From positions 1 to 10,528 of the forward strand of contig JAPLPC010000419.1 in the NCBI GenBank assembly GCA_026400425.1: DNA of 10,528 bases, in the 5' to 3' direction. This stretch comes from Hyphomicrobiales bacterium. Lineage in GTDB: Bacteria; Pseudomonadota; Alphaproteobacteria; Rhizobiales; Xanthobacteraceae. A program made the position numbers and the translations under genes. Below are positions 1 through 6,514 of this stretch, in pieces (within the stretch, counting starts at the first letter, position 1; each line of letters opens with the position of its first letter). The notes below the pieces were generated by a model, which saw only the letters and a list, made by a program, of their open reading frames with translations, was not told the origin of the DNA and did not search any database.

Positions 1-1
1 C

Positions 2-421
2 CAGGCCTTCGTCCATGACGGCACGGGCCAGCTGCCGCGCAACGCTACTGCGTTGCCGCCAATCGTCGTGCCGCAGCCGACCGCGCGACCTAAGGCGATC
101 GCGAAGAATGCCGGCCACAAGGACTACACGCTTCTCAGCGACGCCCAGATTTCAGCCATCAAAGGCCGGCTCAATTTGACGCCGTCGCAGGATGCCCACT
201 GGCCCAATATCGAGCTCGCTTTGCGCGCCATCGCCAGAAAGATGCACGACAACAAGGCCGCCGCCGGCAATGTGGCGGCCATCGATCCCGACAGTGCGGA
301 AGTTCGGCAACTGAAATCGGCGGCCATGCCGCTGCTGTTCCAGTTGCGCGAGGACCAGAAACGCGAAGTCCGCGCGCTGGCCAGGATCATCGGCCTGGAC
401 AAAGTCGCTGCAGCGATCTGA
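2..421 (+). CDS. LTxxQ-motif (Spy/CpxP-like) protein, 5' truncated by window edge
   Basis: The frame is open from base 2 to the TGA at 419-421, so the gene starts outside the window. About 139 C-terminal residues are visible. After a Pro/Ala/Thr-rich stretch there is a helical segment with an LTPSQ motif followed by a Trp-Pro pair, then ALR, and later a charged helix ending in a short hydrophobic tail. The LTxxQ signature occurs in the Spy/CpxP superfamily of small periplasmic chaperone-like proteins, and rhizobial genomes carry many proteins of this pattern. The role is therefore inferred as periplasmic or envelope-associated, but the signal peptide that would support this is not in view. 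A TTG at 53 could serve as a start, but the frame continues upstream with similar composition, so I treat the gene as partial. It converges on the LLM monooxygenase, 39 bp away. Confidence 0.6.
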   Translation, partial: QAFVHDGTGQLPRNATALPPIVVPQPTARPKAIAKNAGHKDYTLLSDAQISAIKGRLNLTPSQDAHWPNIELALRAIARKMHDNKAAAGNVAAIDPDSAEVRQLKSAAMPLLFQLREDQKREVRALARIIGLDKVAAAI

Positions 422-436
422 TCGCCGTCAGGCGAT
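421..436. terminator. Small inverted repeat between convergent genes
   Basis: ATCGCC (421-426) and GGCGAT (431-436) form a perfect 6-bp stem with a GTCA loop. It begins on the last base of the TGA stop of the left-edge gene and lies between two convergent genes. There is no T-run on either side, so at best it is a weak or factor-assisted terminator. Confidence 0.3.
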
Positions 437-460
437 ACACGATCACGCATCGACGGATCG

Positions 461-1471
461 CTAAGCCGCGGCGACCGGCGCTTCGGCAAGGCTCGCGGCG
501 GCTTCCGCGATCATGCGATACGACTGCAGCCGTTTCGCATGGTCATAGACATCGGAGACGATCATCAGCTCGTCCGCCTTCGTTTCGGCCACCAGCGCGG
601 CGATGCCGGCGTGCACGGTGTCTTTCGAGCCGATGATCGAGCGTCGCAGCATGCCCATGGCCTGCATCTTTTCGGCCGGCGACCAGTAGGTCTCGATATC
701 GTCGATCGGCGGCTTGCTGAGGCCGCGGGTGCCGCGGAACATGTTGGTGAAGGACATCTGCTGCGTTGTCCAAAGCCGCTTGGCCTCCGCATCGGTCTCG
801 GCGGCGATGATGTTGACGCCGACCATGGCATGCGGCTTCGCGAGCTGTTCGGACGGTTCGAAATGGGTGCGATAGATGTCGAGAGCCTGCAGCAGCATTT
901 CCGGTGCGAAATGCGATGCGAATGCATAGGGCAGGCCGAGCACGGCGGCGAGCTGGGCGCCGTAATTGCTGGAGCCGAGGATCCACAGCGGCACATGGGT
1001 GCCGGCGGCCGGCACCGCCTGGAGCCGCTGGCCCGGCGCGGCCTCCGCGAAATAAGCCTGCAACTCCTGGACGTCCTGGGGGAAATTGTCGGAATTCTGC
1101 AGCGAGCGGCGTAGCGCCCGCATGGTCATCTGGTCGGTGCCCGGCGCGCGGCCGAGGCCGAGATCGATCCGCCCGGGGAATAGACGCTCAAGTGTGCCGA
1201 ACTGTTCGGCGATGACGATCGGGGCATGGTTCGGCAGCATGATGCCGCCGGCGCCAACGCGGATGGTCTTGGTACCCGCCGCGATATGGCCGACCACCAC
1301 CGATGTCGCCGCACTGGCCACGCCGATCATATTGTGATGCTCGGCGACCCAGAACCGCCCGTAACCCCATTGCTCGGCATGGCCGGCAAGATCGCGCGCA
1401 TTGTCGAGCGCGCCGCGCGCATCGGTGTCTTCGGTGACGCGGACGAGATCGAGAATCGACAAGGCGGTCAT
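461..1471 (-). CDS. LLM-class flavin-dependent monooxygenase, YhbW-like
   Basis: This is a 336-residue bacterial luciferase-like (LLM class) protein, a TIM-barrel enzyme that uses reduced flavin and O2; the substrate is unknown. Recognisable blocks are WVAEHHN (residues about 41-47), GAGGIMLPNH (73-82), and RIDLGLGRAPGTDQ (101-114). Further on are a WILGSS segment and an ASHF block. Order, spacing and length closely match E. coli YhbW (about 335 aa) as I remember it. The open frame extends upstream to 1552, but I start at the ATG at 1469-1471. It has GGAG seven bases upstream and begins with a normal family N-terminus (MTALSILDL), whereas the upstream extension is Arg/Cys-rich and unlike the family. 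It is divergent from the Zur-linked ZigA gene and could share that regulatory region. It is convergent with the left-edge gene. Confidence 0.9.
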   Translation of the reverse strand: MTALSILDLVRVTEDTDARGALDNARDLAGHAEQWGYGRFWVAEHHNMIGVASAATSVVVGHIAAGTKTIRVGAGGIMLPNHAPIVIAEQFGTLERLFPGRIDLGLGRAPGTDQMTMRALRRSLQNSDNFPQDVQELQAYFAEAAPGQRLQAVPAAGTHVPLWILGSSNYGAQLAAVLGLPYAFASHFAPEMLLQALDIYRTHFEPSEQLAKPHAMVGVNIIAAETDAEAKRLWTTQQMSFTNMFRGTRGLSKPPIDDIETYWSPAEKMQAMGMLRRSIIGSKDTVHAGIAALVAETKADELMIVSDVYDHAKRLQSYRMIAEAAASLAEAPVAAA

Positions 1472-1478
1472 GAGCAGG

Positions 1479-1482
1479 CTCC
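1479..1482 (-). promoter_or_regulatory. Shine-Dalgarno fixing the start of the LLM monooxygenase
   Basis: GGAG on the minus strand lies seven bases before the ATG at 1469-1471. It decides between this start and the in-frame upstream start at 1552, which would add 27 unlikely residues. Confidence 0.6.
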
Positions 1483-1545
1483 GGTTGTCAGTCACATCTA
1501 TGCAGTCGCATCTTCTTGCACCACCGCGCCAGACGCAGGTCCGCC

Positions 1546-1575
1546 TTGACAAAGTCTTCAGCTAATATGTAACGT
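1546..1575 (+). promoter_or_regulatory. Possible promoter of the zigA-like gene
   Basis: A perfect TTGACA (-35, 1546-1551) is followed after 18 bases by TAACGT (1570-1575), a weak -10 that lies inside the Zur box. An operator covering the -10 would fit repression by Zur. The -10 assignment is uncertain, because other A/T-rich hexamers nearby (for example TAATAT at 1563) have poor spacing. Confidence 0.35.
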
Positions 1576-1587
1576 TATAACATAACA
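1568..1587. promoter_or_regulatory. Zur-type operator (zinc uptake regulator box)
   Basis: A 20-bp imperfect palindrome of the form TGTNANGTTATAACNTNACA matches its own reverse complement at 16 of 20 positions, with a perfect GTTATAAC core (1574-1581). Zur sites in proteobacteria are built on this GTTATA/TATAAC core with A/T-rich flanks. It lies about 70 bp upstream of a COG0523 GTPase, a classic member of Zur regulons. Motif and gene type support each other. Binding itself is inferred. Confidence 0.75.
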
Positions 1588-1656
1588 ATCGGGCGGCTTT
1601 CATGGACACCGACACATTCCACTGCTTCGCCGCTCTCAACAGGCTGTTTGATCTCG

Positions 1657-2868
1657 ATGCAAAAACTCCCCGTCACAGTGCTGTCCGGTTTCCTCGGGGC
1701 TGGAAAGACCACTTTGCTCAATCACATCCTGAACAATCGCCATGGGTTGAAAGTGGCGGTGATCGTCAACGACATGAGCGAGGTGAACATCGATGCGGAT
1801 CTGGTGAGGGATGGCGGTGCCAATCTTTCGCGGACGGATGAGAAACTGGTCGAGATGACCAATGGCTGCATCTGCTGCACGCTGCGCGACGACCTCCTGA
1901 AAGAGGTGCGCGCATTGGCTGAAGGCGGGCACTACGATTATCTGCTGATCGAATCCACCGGCATCGCCGAGCCGCTGCCTGTGGCCGCGACCTTCGACTT
2001 CCGCGACGAGAATGGCGATAGTCTCTCGGACGTCGCACGGCTCGACACCATGGTGACTGTGGTCGATGCGGTGAACCTGCTGAAGGACTATTCGTCCACG
2101 GATTTTCTGGAGGATCGTGGCGAAGCGCTCGACAACGATCAGCGCCGCTTGGTCGATCTTCTCGTCGAGCAGATCGAATTCGCCGATGTGGTCGTGCTCA
2201 ACAAGGTCAAGGACGCCTCGCCGGCGCAGTGCGACGCCGCGCGAAAAATCATCTGCGCGCTGAATCCGGACGCCGACATCATCGAGGCCGATTTCGCCGA
2301 CGTGCCATTCCATCGCGTGCTAGACACCGGTCTGTTCGACTTCGAAAAGGCGCAGCAGCACCCGCTCTGGTACAAGGAACTGTACGGTTTCGCCGATCAT
2401 GTTCCGGAAACCGACGAATACGGCGTCAGCAATTTCGTTTATCGTGCCAGGCGGCCGTTCGATCCCGTCAAGTTCCAGGCGTTCCTGCGCGAAAGTTGGG
2501 GCGGCGTCATCCGCAGCAAAGGTCATTTCTGGCTGGCGACGCGGCCGCAATGGGTCGGCGAACTCAGCCAGGCCGGTGCCATCGTGCGCACCGAAGGCAT
2601 GGGCTTCTGGTGGGCGAACATTCCGGTGGAGCGCTGGCCGAACGATCCGTATTGGCGGCAGTCGCTGAAGAAGAACTGGAACGAGATCTATGGCGACCGC
2701 CGCCAGGAGATCGTCTTCATCGGCACCGGCATGGACGAAACCGCGCTGCGCAGCCGCCTCGATTCCTGCCTGGTGGCAGGCAAGCCGGGGATGGAGGTCG
2801 CAACCTGGTCAACGCTGCCCGATCCATTTCCGAGATGGAAACGGGCGGATGAGATGGTGCAGGCATAG
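1657..2868 (+). CDS. zigA: COG0523 zinc metallochaperone GTPase, ZigA type
   Basis: This is a 403-residue G3E-family P-loop GTPase of the CobW/COG0523 group. Members of the ZigA/YciC branch are made under zinc starvation and are thought to deliver zinc to client proteins in the cytoplasm. The Walker A is GFLGAGKTT (residues 11-19). The hallmark metal-binding CxCC is CICC (71-74), preceded by NG. ESTGIAEP (98-105) is the next GTPase block. The base-specificity motif reads NKVKD (181-185), where NKxD is usual. A CobW C-terminal domain follows, with an RSKGHFWLA block and a GDRRQE-type segment near the end. I chose the ATG at 1657, which gives the usual short lead into the first beta strand. The TTG at 1648 (with AGG four bases before it) would add three residues. 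Regulation is probably by Zur through the box at 1568-1587. It converges on the hydrolase with a 16-bp gap. Confidence 0.9.
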   Translation: MQKLPVTVLSGFLGAGKTTLLNHILNNRHGLKVAVIVNDMSEVNIDADLVRDGGANLSRTDEKLVEMTNGCICCTLRDDLLKEVRALAEGGHYDYLLIESTGIAEPLPVAATFDFRDENGDSLSDVARLDTMVTVVDAVNLLKDYSSTDFLEDRGEALDNDQRRLVDLLVEQIEFADVVVLNKVKDASPAQCDAARKIICALNPDADIIEADFADVPFHRVLDTGLFDFEKAQQHPLWYKELYGFADHVPETDEYGVSNFVYRARRPFDPVKFQAFLRESWGGVIRSKGHFWLATRPQWVGELSQAGAIVRTEGMGFWWANIPVERWPNDPYWRQSLKKNWNEIYGDRRQEIVFIGTGMDETALRSRLDSCLVAGKPGMEVATWSTLPDPFPRWKRADEMVQA

Positions 2869-2884
2869 CGGCCAGACCTGCGGA

Positions 2885-3799
2885 TTATTGCAACCCGGCG
2901 TGAAATGCACGCACGATGGCGGCGCATGTCTCCGGCTTTTCCATCTGCATGAAATGGCTGGCGTCTTTCACCGTTGTGAAGTCGAAGCCGCCGTCGCGCG
3001 CGAGGGCGGCTTCGACCGCGACGAAGGGGCTGGTGCCGTTCGTTGGTTCGCCGGCGACGAGATGCACGGGAGTTTTCAGCTTGCACATTCGCTCCCACGC
3101 GCCTTCGAGATCCTGCATGGCGAAGATGCTGGCCTCGAATTCGCGCGCGCAGGCGAGTTCGTAAAGCTTGCGGTCGGCATTCCAGCGCAGGGTCGATGCC
3201 GCCAGCGCCTGCAGTCCGGCATCATCGACACCGGCAAAGGCCGAGCTGCGGCGATAGGACTCGAACAGCTCCTGCACGTGATCGAATTCGAAGCGGCGCT
3301 TGATGGTGCGCTCGGCCAGTCGGCCGTTGTCGGCACGAAACAGCTGGAATTCCGGATAGTGGCTGGGCGGCGTCGCCGGCGGCTCGAAGCCGACGATGCC
3401 GATCCATGGTGACTTATATTCGGACGCATGCAGCAAGGTGGCGAGCGCGCTCATGGAATGAAACGCGCCAAGGCTGGGCGCGGCGCCGATTTCGCGGCTA
3501 ATGCCCGTCATGATGACATCGTAGTCGCGAATGAGCTGCGGCCACACATGCGGGATCGGCTTCACGTACGGGCTGCTACGGCCGTGGTGGCGGAAGTCGA
3601 ACACCACGGTCTCATAATCCGGAATGAACAGGCGCCAGAAACTCTGAAACGCGTCGGCCGCCAAGCCATTACCGTGACTGCAGATGACGCGCGGGCCGCT
3701 CCCGTAAACGCGCACGCTGGCGGTCGCGCCATCGTCGAGCCGGACGTCGAATGCATGCTTGGCAGCGGGAAGGGCAGCGGCTTGTGGCGCGTCAGTCAT
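2885..3799 (-). CDS. Alpha/beta hydrolase with atypical nucleophile elbow
   Basis: A 304-residue cytoplasmic alpha/beta-hydrolase-fold protein; no signal peptide or membrane segment is seen. The oxyanion-hole motif is SHGNG (41-45). A FDFRHHGRS block (67-75) is typical of the strand and loop after beta4. The likely nucleophile is Ser115 in FHSMS. This departs from the usual G-x-S-x-G, because Phe sits at -2 and Ser at +2. His282 in DASHF (279-283) is the likely catalytic base, followed by MEKPE. The acid is probably in the strand-loop around Glu251 (AGEP). The substrate cannot be deduced, and esterase or C-C hydrolase activity are both possible. The ATG at 3797-3799 has no strong ribosome-binding site. 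The gene is separated by 169 bp from the LysR gene on the same strand, so co-transcription is possible but not shown. Confidence 0.85.
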   Translation of the reverse strand: MTDAPQAAALPAAKHAFDVRLDDGATASVRVYGSGPRVICSHGNGLAADAFQSFWRLFIPDYETVVFDFRHHGRSSPYVKPIPHVWPQLIRDYDVIMTGISREIGAAPSLGAFHSMSALATLLHASEYKSPWIGIVGFEPPATPPSHYPEFQLFRADNGRLAERTIKRRFEFDHVQELFESYRRSSAFAGVDDAGLQALAASTLRWNADRKLYELACAREFEASIFAMQDLEGAWERMCKLKTPVHLVAGEPTNGTSPFVAVEAALARDGGFDFTTVKDASHFMQMEKPETCAAIVRAFHAGLQ

Positions 3800-3968
3800 C
3801 CGATCGGGAGCCCGTCATGTCATGAAGAGATGGCGCGTCATAGCGAGCGCGAAACGGCGGTTCAAGCCGTCGGACGCGGGATCGCAACACGGCCGCGCAG
3901 GGGATGGTGGCGATGCCCTCGGCAACCATGGCGCGTGCACCGGCCCGAAGTAACTGGCGGAGCGCGAA

Positions 3969-4862
3969 CTATTCACGATAACGCAGCACGTCGAGCAGTG
4001 CCACGAAACCAGCCGTGTGCTGTCGCCGGCTCGGATAATACAGGTGGTAGCCTGGAAACGGCTCGCACCAGTCATCCAGGACCCGGACAAGCGCACCACT
4101 GTCGATCATTGGCGCGACATAAGCCTCAGGCAAATAAGCAAGGCCCGCTCCCTGCAAAGCGCCCAGTCGCTCCAGGGTGATATTGTTTACGGTCAATTGA
4201 CCATCGACGCGCACGTTGACCGGGCGTCCCTGCTTTTCGAATTCCCACAGCGACATGCCGCCTTCGGGGGTGAAGCGCATATTGATGCAATTGTGGGCGG
4301 CGAGATCGTGCGGCGTCGCAGGTTTTGGCCGGTTGGCGAAATATGTCGGTGATCCGACGACGGCCATGCGCAGGTCTGGGCCGATGCGCATCGCGACCAT
4401 ATCCTGCGCCACCGTCTCGCCCATTCGCACGCCCGCATCGAAGCGATCAGCAACGATATCGACGAAGCCGAGATTGACGCTGATTTCAATCTTGAGGTCC
4501 GGATGCGTCTCAAGCAGCCGCGCCGCCGCGGGCAGCAGGATCGCCTCCGCCTGATGATCGCCCGTCGTGATGCGGATCGTGCCGGCAGGCTTGTCGCGCA
4601 GCTCTTTCAGGTCAGCCAGGCCGGATTCGATGGCATCGAAATGGTCGCCGATCGAACGCCGCAGGCGTTCGCCTGCCTCGGTCGTTGATACACTGCGCGT
4701 CGTGCGATTCAGGAGCCGCAAGCCCAGCCGGCGTTCAAGCTCGCGAAGCGTCTGGCTGAGCGCCGGCTGCGACACGCCCAGTTGCCGAGATGCCTGGGTG
4801 AAGCTGCCCGTTTTCGCGACCGCGAGGAAGGCGATCAGATCTCCGATATCATTGCTGGTCAC
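3969..4862 (-). CDS. LysR-family transcriptional regulator (CrgA/DmlR-like effector domain)
   Basis: A 297-residue LysR-type regulator. The N-terminal winged helix-turn-helix spans about residues 1-65, with FLAVAKTGSF (12-21), ASRQLGVSQPALSQ (24-37) and an ERRLGLRLLNRTTR block. A linker helix leads to a two-lobed effector-binding domain from about residue 93 (GTIRITTG) to the C-terminus, including VDIVADRFDAGVR and SPTYF blocks seen in the CrgA-like subgroup. The start is GTG at 4860-4862, because an in-frame TAA lies directly upstream and the length to the HTH is normal. It is divergent from the SDR gene, with a LysR-type box between them, so it probably controls that gene and itself. The inducer is unknown. 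Confidence 0.92.
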   Translation of the reverse strand: MTSNDIGDLIAFLAVAKTGSFTQASRQLGVSQPALSQTLRELERRLGLRLLNRTTRSVSTTEAGERLRRSIGDHFDAIESGLADLKELRDKPAGTIRITTGDHQAEAILLPAAARLLETHPDLKIEISVNLGFVDIVADRFDAGVRMGETVAQDMVAMRIGPDLRMAVVGSPTYFANRPKPATPHDLAAHNCINMRFTPEGGMSLWEFEKQGRPVNVRVDGQLTVNNITLERLGALQGAGLAYLPEAYVAPMIDSGALVRVLDDWCEPFPGYHLYYPSRRQHTAGFVALLDVLRYRE

Positions 4863-4864
4863 TT

Positions 4865-4879
4865 ATAAGTCCGGCTTAT
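4865..4879. promoter_or_regulatory. LysR-type binding box (T-N11-A dyad)
   Basis: ATAAG (4865-4869) and CTTAT (4875-4879) form a perfect inverted repeat with a 5-base spacer. T4866 and A4878 are eleven bases apart, the T-N11-A rule for LysR regulators. The site lies in the 108-bp gap between the divergent lysR and SDR genes, only two bases from the lysR start codon, as expected for an autoregulatory site. It overlaps a second perfect palindrome, ACTTATAAGT (4861-4870). Confidence 0.6.
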
Positions 4880-4970
4880 GGCTGCAGTTTAATTTTAGCG
4901 CCTAATCATATGAATTCAAACGTCTAGATTTGATCCAGAGACAGCAGCTGCTTACCCAGGAGACTAATCC

Positions 4971-5726
4971 ATGGCCCGACCGAACCGTTTCGATACCAAA
5001 GTTGCCTTCATCACCGGAGCAGGCAGCGGCATCGGCCGCGCGACGGCTGTTGCATTCGCTGCGGAAGGCGCGCGCGTTGTGGTCACCGACCGCAGTGAGG
5101 ACGCGCTGCACGACACCTCAGCGCAGGTGAAGGCCGCCGGCGCCGACGTCCTGGCGATCGCCTGCGACGTGGCGAAGCCCGAAGATATTCAAGCCGCTAT
5201 TGCGCAGACCGTTGAAAAGTTCGGCCGGATCGATTGTTCGTTCAACAATGCCGGCGTCGAAAATAAAGCGCTGCCGCTTGCAGACATCGACCTGGAAGAG
5301 TGGGACCGCGTCCTCACTATCAATTTACGGGGCATGTTCGTTTGCATGAAGCATGAACTTCGCCAAATGCTGAAACAGGGCGGAGGCGTCATCGTCAACA
5401 CCTCGTCTGGCGCAGGAATTTGCGGTGTTGCAGGGGGTAGTGCCTACGCGGCCTCGAAGCATGCCATCATCGGCATGACGAAATCCGCGGCGCTCGACTA
5501 CGCCAAGCTGAACATTCGCGTCAACGCGATCCTGCCGGGTAATATCGCAACACCGATGATGGAGCGATTCACAGGCGGAGATATTCAGAAGGCAATCGAC
5601 CTCGAACCCGTCGGCCGGCTCGGAAAGCCGGAGGAGATCGCGGAGGCCGTGCTGTGGATGTCGTCCGACCTCGGTGGCTTCGTGACCGGGTCCGCGATTG
5701 TCGTCGATGGTGGATGGTCGCTTTGA
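4971..5726 (+). CDS. SDR-family (classical) oxidoreductase
   Basis: A 251-residue classical short-chain dehydrogenase/reductase, an NAD(P)-dependent oxidoreductase with a cytoplasmic Rossmann fold. The dinucleotide motif is TGAGSGIG (15-22). Asp40 at the end of beta2 (VVVTD) suggests a preference for NAD(H). NNAG is at 92-95. The catalytic Ser146, Tyr159 and Lys163 are all present with normal spacing (YAASK 159-163). The PG motif (189-190) and the C-terminal VDGGWS block complete the family pattern. The start ATG at 4971 has AGGAGA ending seven bases upstream. The gene is divergent from a LysR regulator and its stop overlaps the start of the following gene, so the two probably form one LysR-controlled transcript. 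The substrate cannot be read from the sequence. Confidence 0.93.
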   Translation: MARPNRFDTKVAFITGAGSGIGRATAVAFAAEGARVVVTDRSEDALHDTSAQVKAAGADVLAIACDVAKPEDIQAAIAQTVEKFGRIDCSFNNAGVENKALPLADIDLEEWDRVLTINLRGMFVCMKHELRQMLKQGGGVIVNTSSGAGICGVAGGSAYAASKHAIIGMTKSAALDYAKLNIRVNAILPGNIATPMMERFTGGDIQKAIDLEPVGRLGKPEEIAEAVLWMSSDLGGFVTGSAIVVDGGWSL

Positions 5727-6187
5727 TGCTGCAATCAAAGATGATCTCACGCCATTGCGGCTGTTGGCCGAGCAGACTCGGGATGCAGGCGGCTGTCTCG
5801 TTGTTGTTCTTATCTTCAATGGATTGCGCCATGGCTCAAGACCGGATCAAAATGACATCGGAGTGGGGGCAGGTGACTGCTGTGCTGACCACCAATGCTT
5901 CGGCCGCCTCGCTACGCCGGATGCTGCCAGTCACGATCAAGATGCGTGATCACATGCGTCAGGAAAAGACGGGCCATTTGCCGGCGCCATTGCCGGAGGC
6001 TCCGCGGCAGCGGGGCTTCTCCAAAGGCACGATAGGGCTCTGGGGATCGAGCGACTTCGTGATCTATTATCGGGAGGGGCGCGTGCCAGCCCCGGGAATC
6101 GTCATCCTAGGATCTGCACAAGGCGACGTCTCCATCTTCGATCGGCTGGTCCCCGTCGATGTTCAAATCGAAATGGAAAAGCCGTGA
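5726..6187 (+). CDS. Exported cyclophilin-like fold protein
   Basis: This 153-residue protein has an N-terminal signal peptide and a C-terminal domain resembling the small cyclophilin-like (DUF/cyclophil_like) family. Supporting blocks are an LRRMLPVTIKM segment, an EKTGHLPAPLP segment, GTIGLWGSSDFVIYYR, and a final ILGSAQGDVSIFD region. These follow the family order of strand, 'LP' loop, 'P..W....IfY', and 'LG...G'. Prolyl isomerase activity is not implied. The signal peptide has a hydrophobic core (about residues 22-30) and an A-M-A cleavage site, with cleavage predicted after residue 37. I chose the ATG at 5726, which overlaps the SDR stop as TGATG and so suggests translational coupling. 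ATGs at 5741 and 5783 are alternatives, since no start has a strong ribosome-binding site. Location is predicted to be periplasmic or secreted. Confidence 0.7.
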   Translation: MLQSKMISRHCGCWPSRLGMQAAVSLLFLSSMDCAMAQDRIKMTSEWGQVTAVLTTNASAASLRRMLPVTIKMRDHMRQEKTGHLPAPLPEAPRQRGFSKGTIGLWGSSDFVIYYREGRVPAPGIVILGSAQGDVSIFDRLVPVDVQIEMEKP

Positions 6188-6246
6188 GGCGCCTGCCATG
6201 CGACGTGAACGCACGAGACTGTCATTCTACTTTGATCGTTGAAAGA

Positions 6247-6331
6247 TGGTGCCCCTGGCCGGAATCGAACCAGCACTCCTTGCGGAACTCGATTTTGAGT
6301 CGAGCGCGTCTACCAATTCCGCCACAGGGGC
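6247..6331 (-). tRNA. tRNA-Leu (anticodon CAA)
   Basis: On the minus strand this folds into a class II tRNA. The acceptor stem GCCCCTG (5' end at 6331) pairs with CAGGGGC (6251-6257). The discriminator is A and the CCA is encoded (6247-6249). The anticodon stem CTCGA/TCGAG encloses the loop CTCAAAA with anticodon CAA (6295-6297), which reads UUG. The long variable arm has a TCC/GGA stem, as expected for leucine tRNA. The T arm has a TTCGATT loop closed by GCTGG/CCGGC. Confidence 0.96.
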
Positions 6332-6366
6332 CATCGGAGCCGAAACAGGCGTCACGAAGCGGGCGG

Positions 6367-6394
6367 ACTATAGCCGGGACGATCCGCGGGTCAA
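6367..6394 (-). promoter_or_regulatory. Promoter of tRNA-Leu(CAA)
   Basis: On the minus strand, TTGACC (6389-6394) and TATAGT (6367-6372) are separated by 16 bases, a near-consensus housekeeping promoter. The -10 ends 35 bases upstream of the mature tRNA 5' end, so a short leader is expected. Confidence 0.7.
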
Positions 6395-6514
6395 CGGCGG
6401 AGAGGCAAGAAAAGCGCGTTGTCGCGATCGGGGCGATGTCGGCCATGTGATCCCGTTTGCCTCGACAGCCCGGCAGGCCCGCGATAGGACGGCACAGCCA
6501 TTCTGGAGAGACCT

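Noticed and set aside
1602..1841. 79-codon plus-strand frame starting just before zigA
   Set aside because: Most of it is an out-of-frame reading of the zigA coding region, it has no good ribosome-binding site, and the product is low in recognisable features. An upstream leader peptide cannot be excluded but is unsupported.
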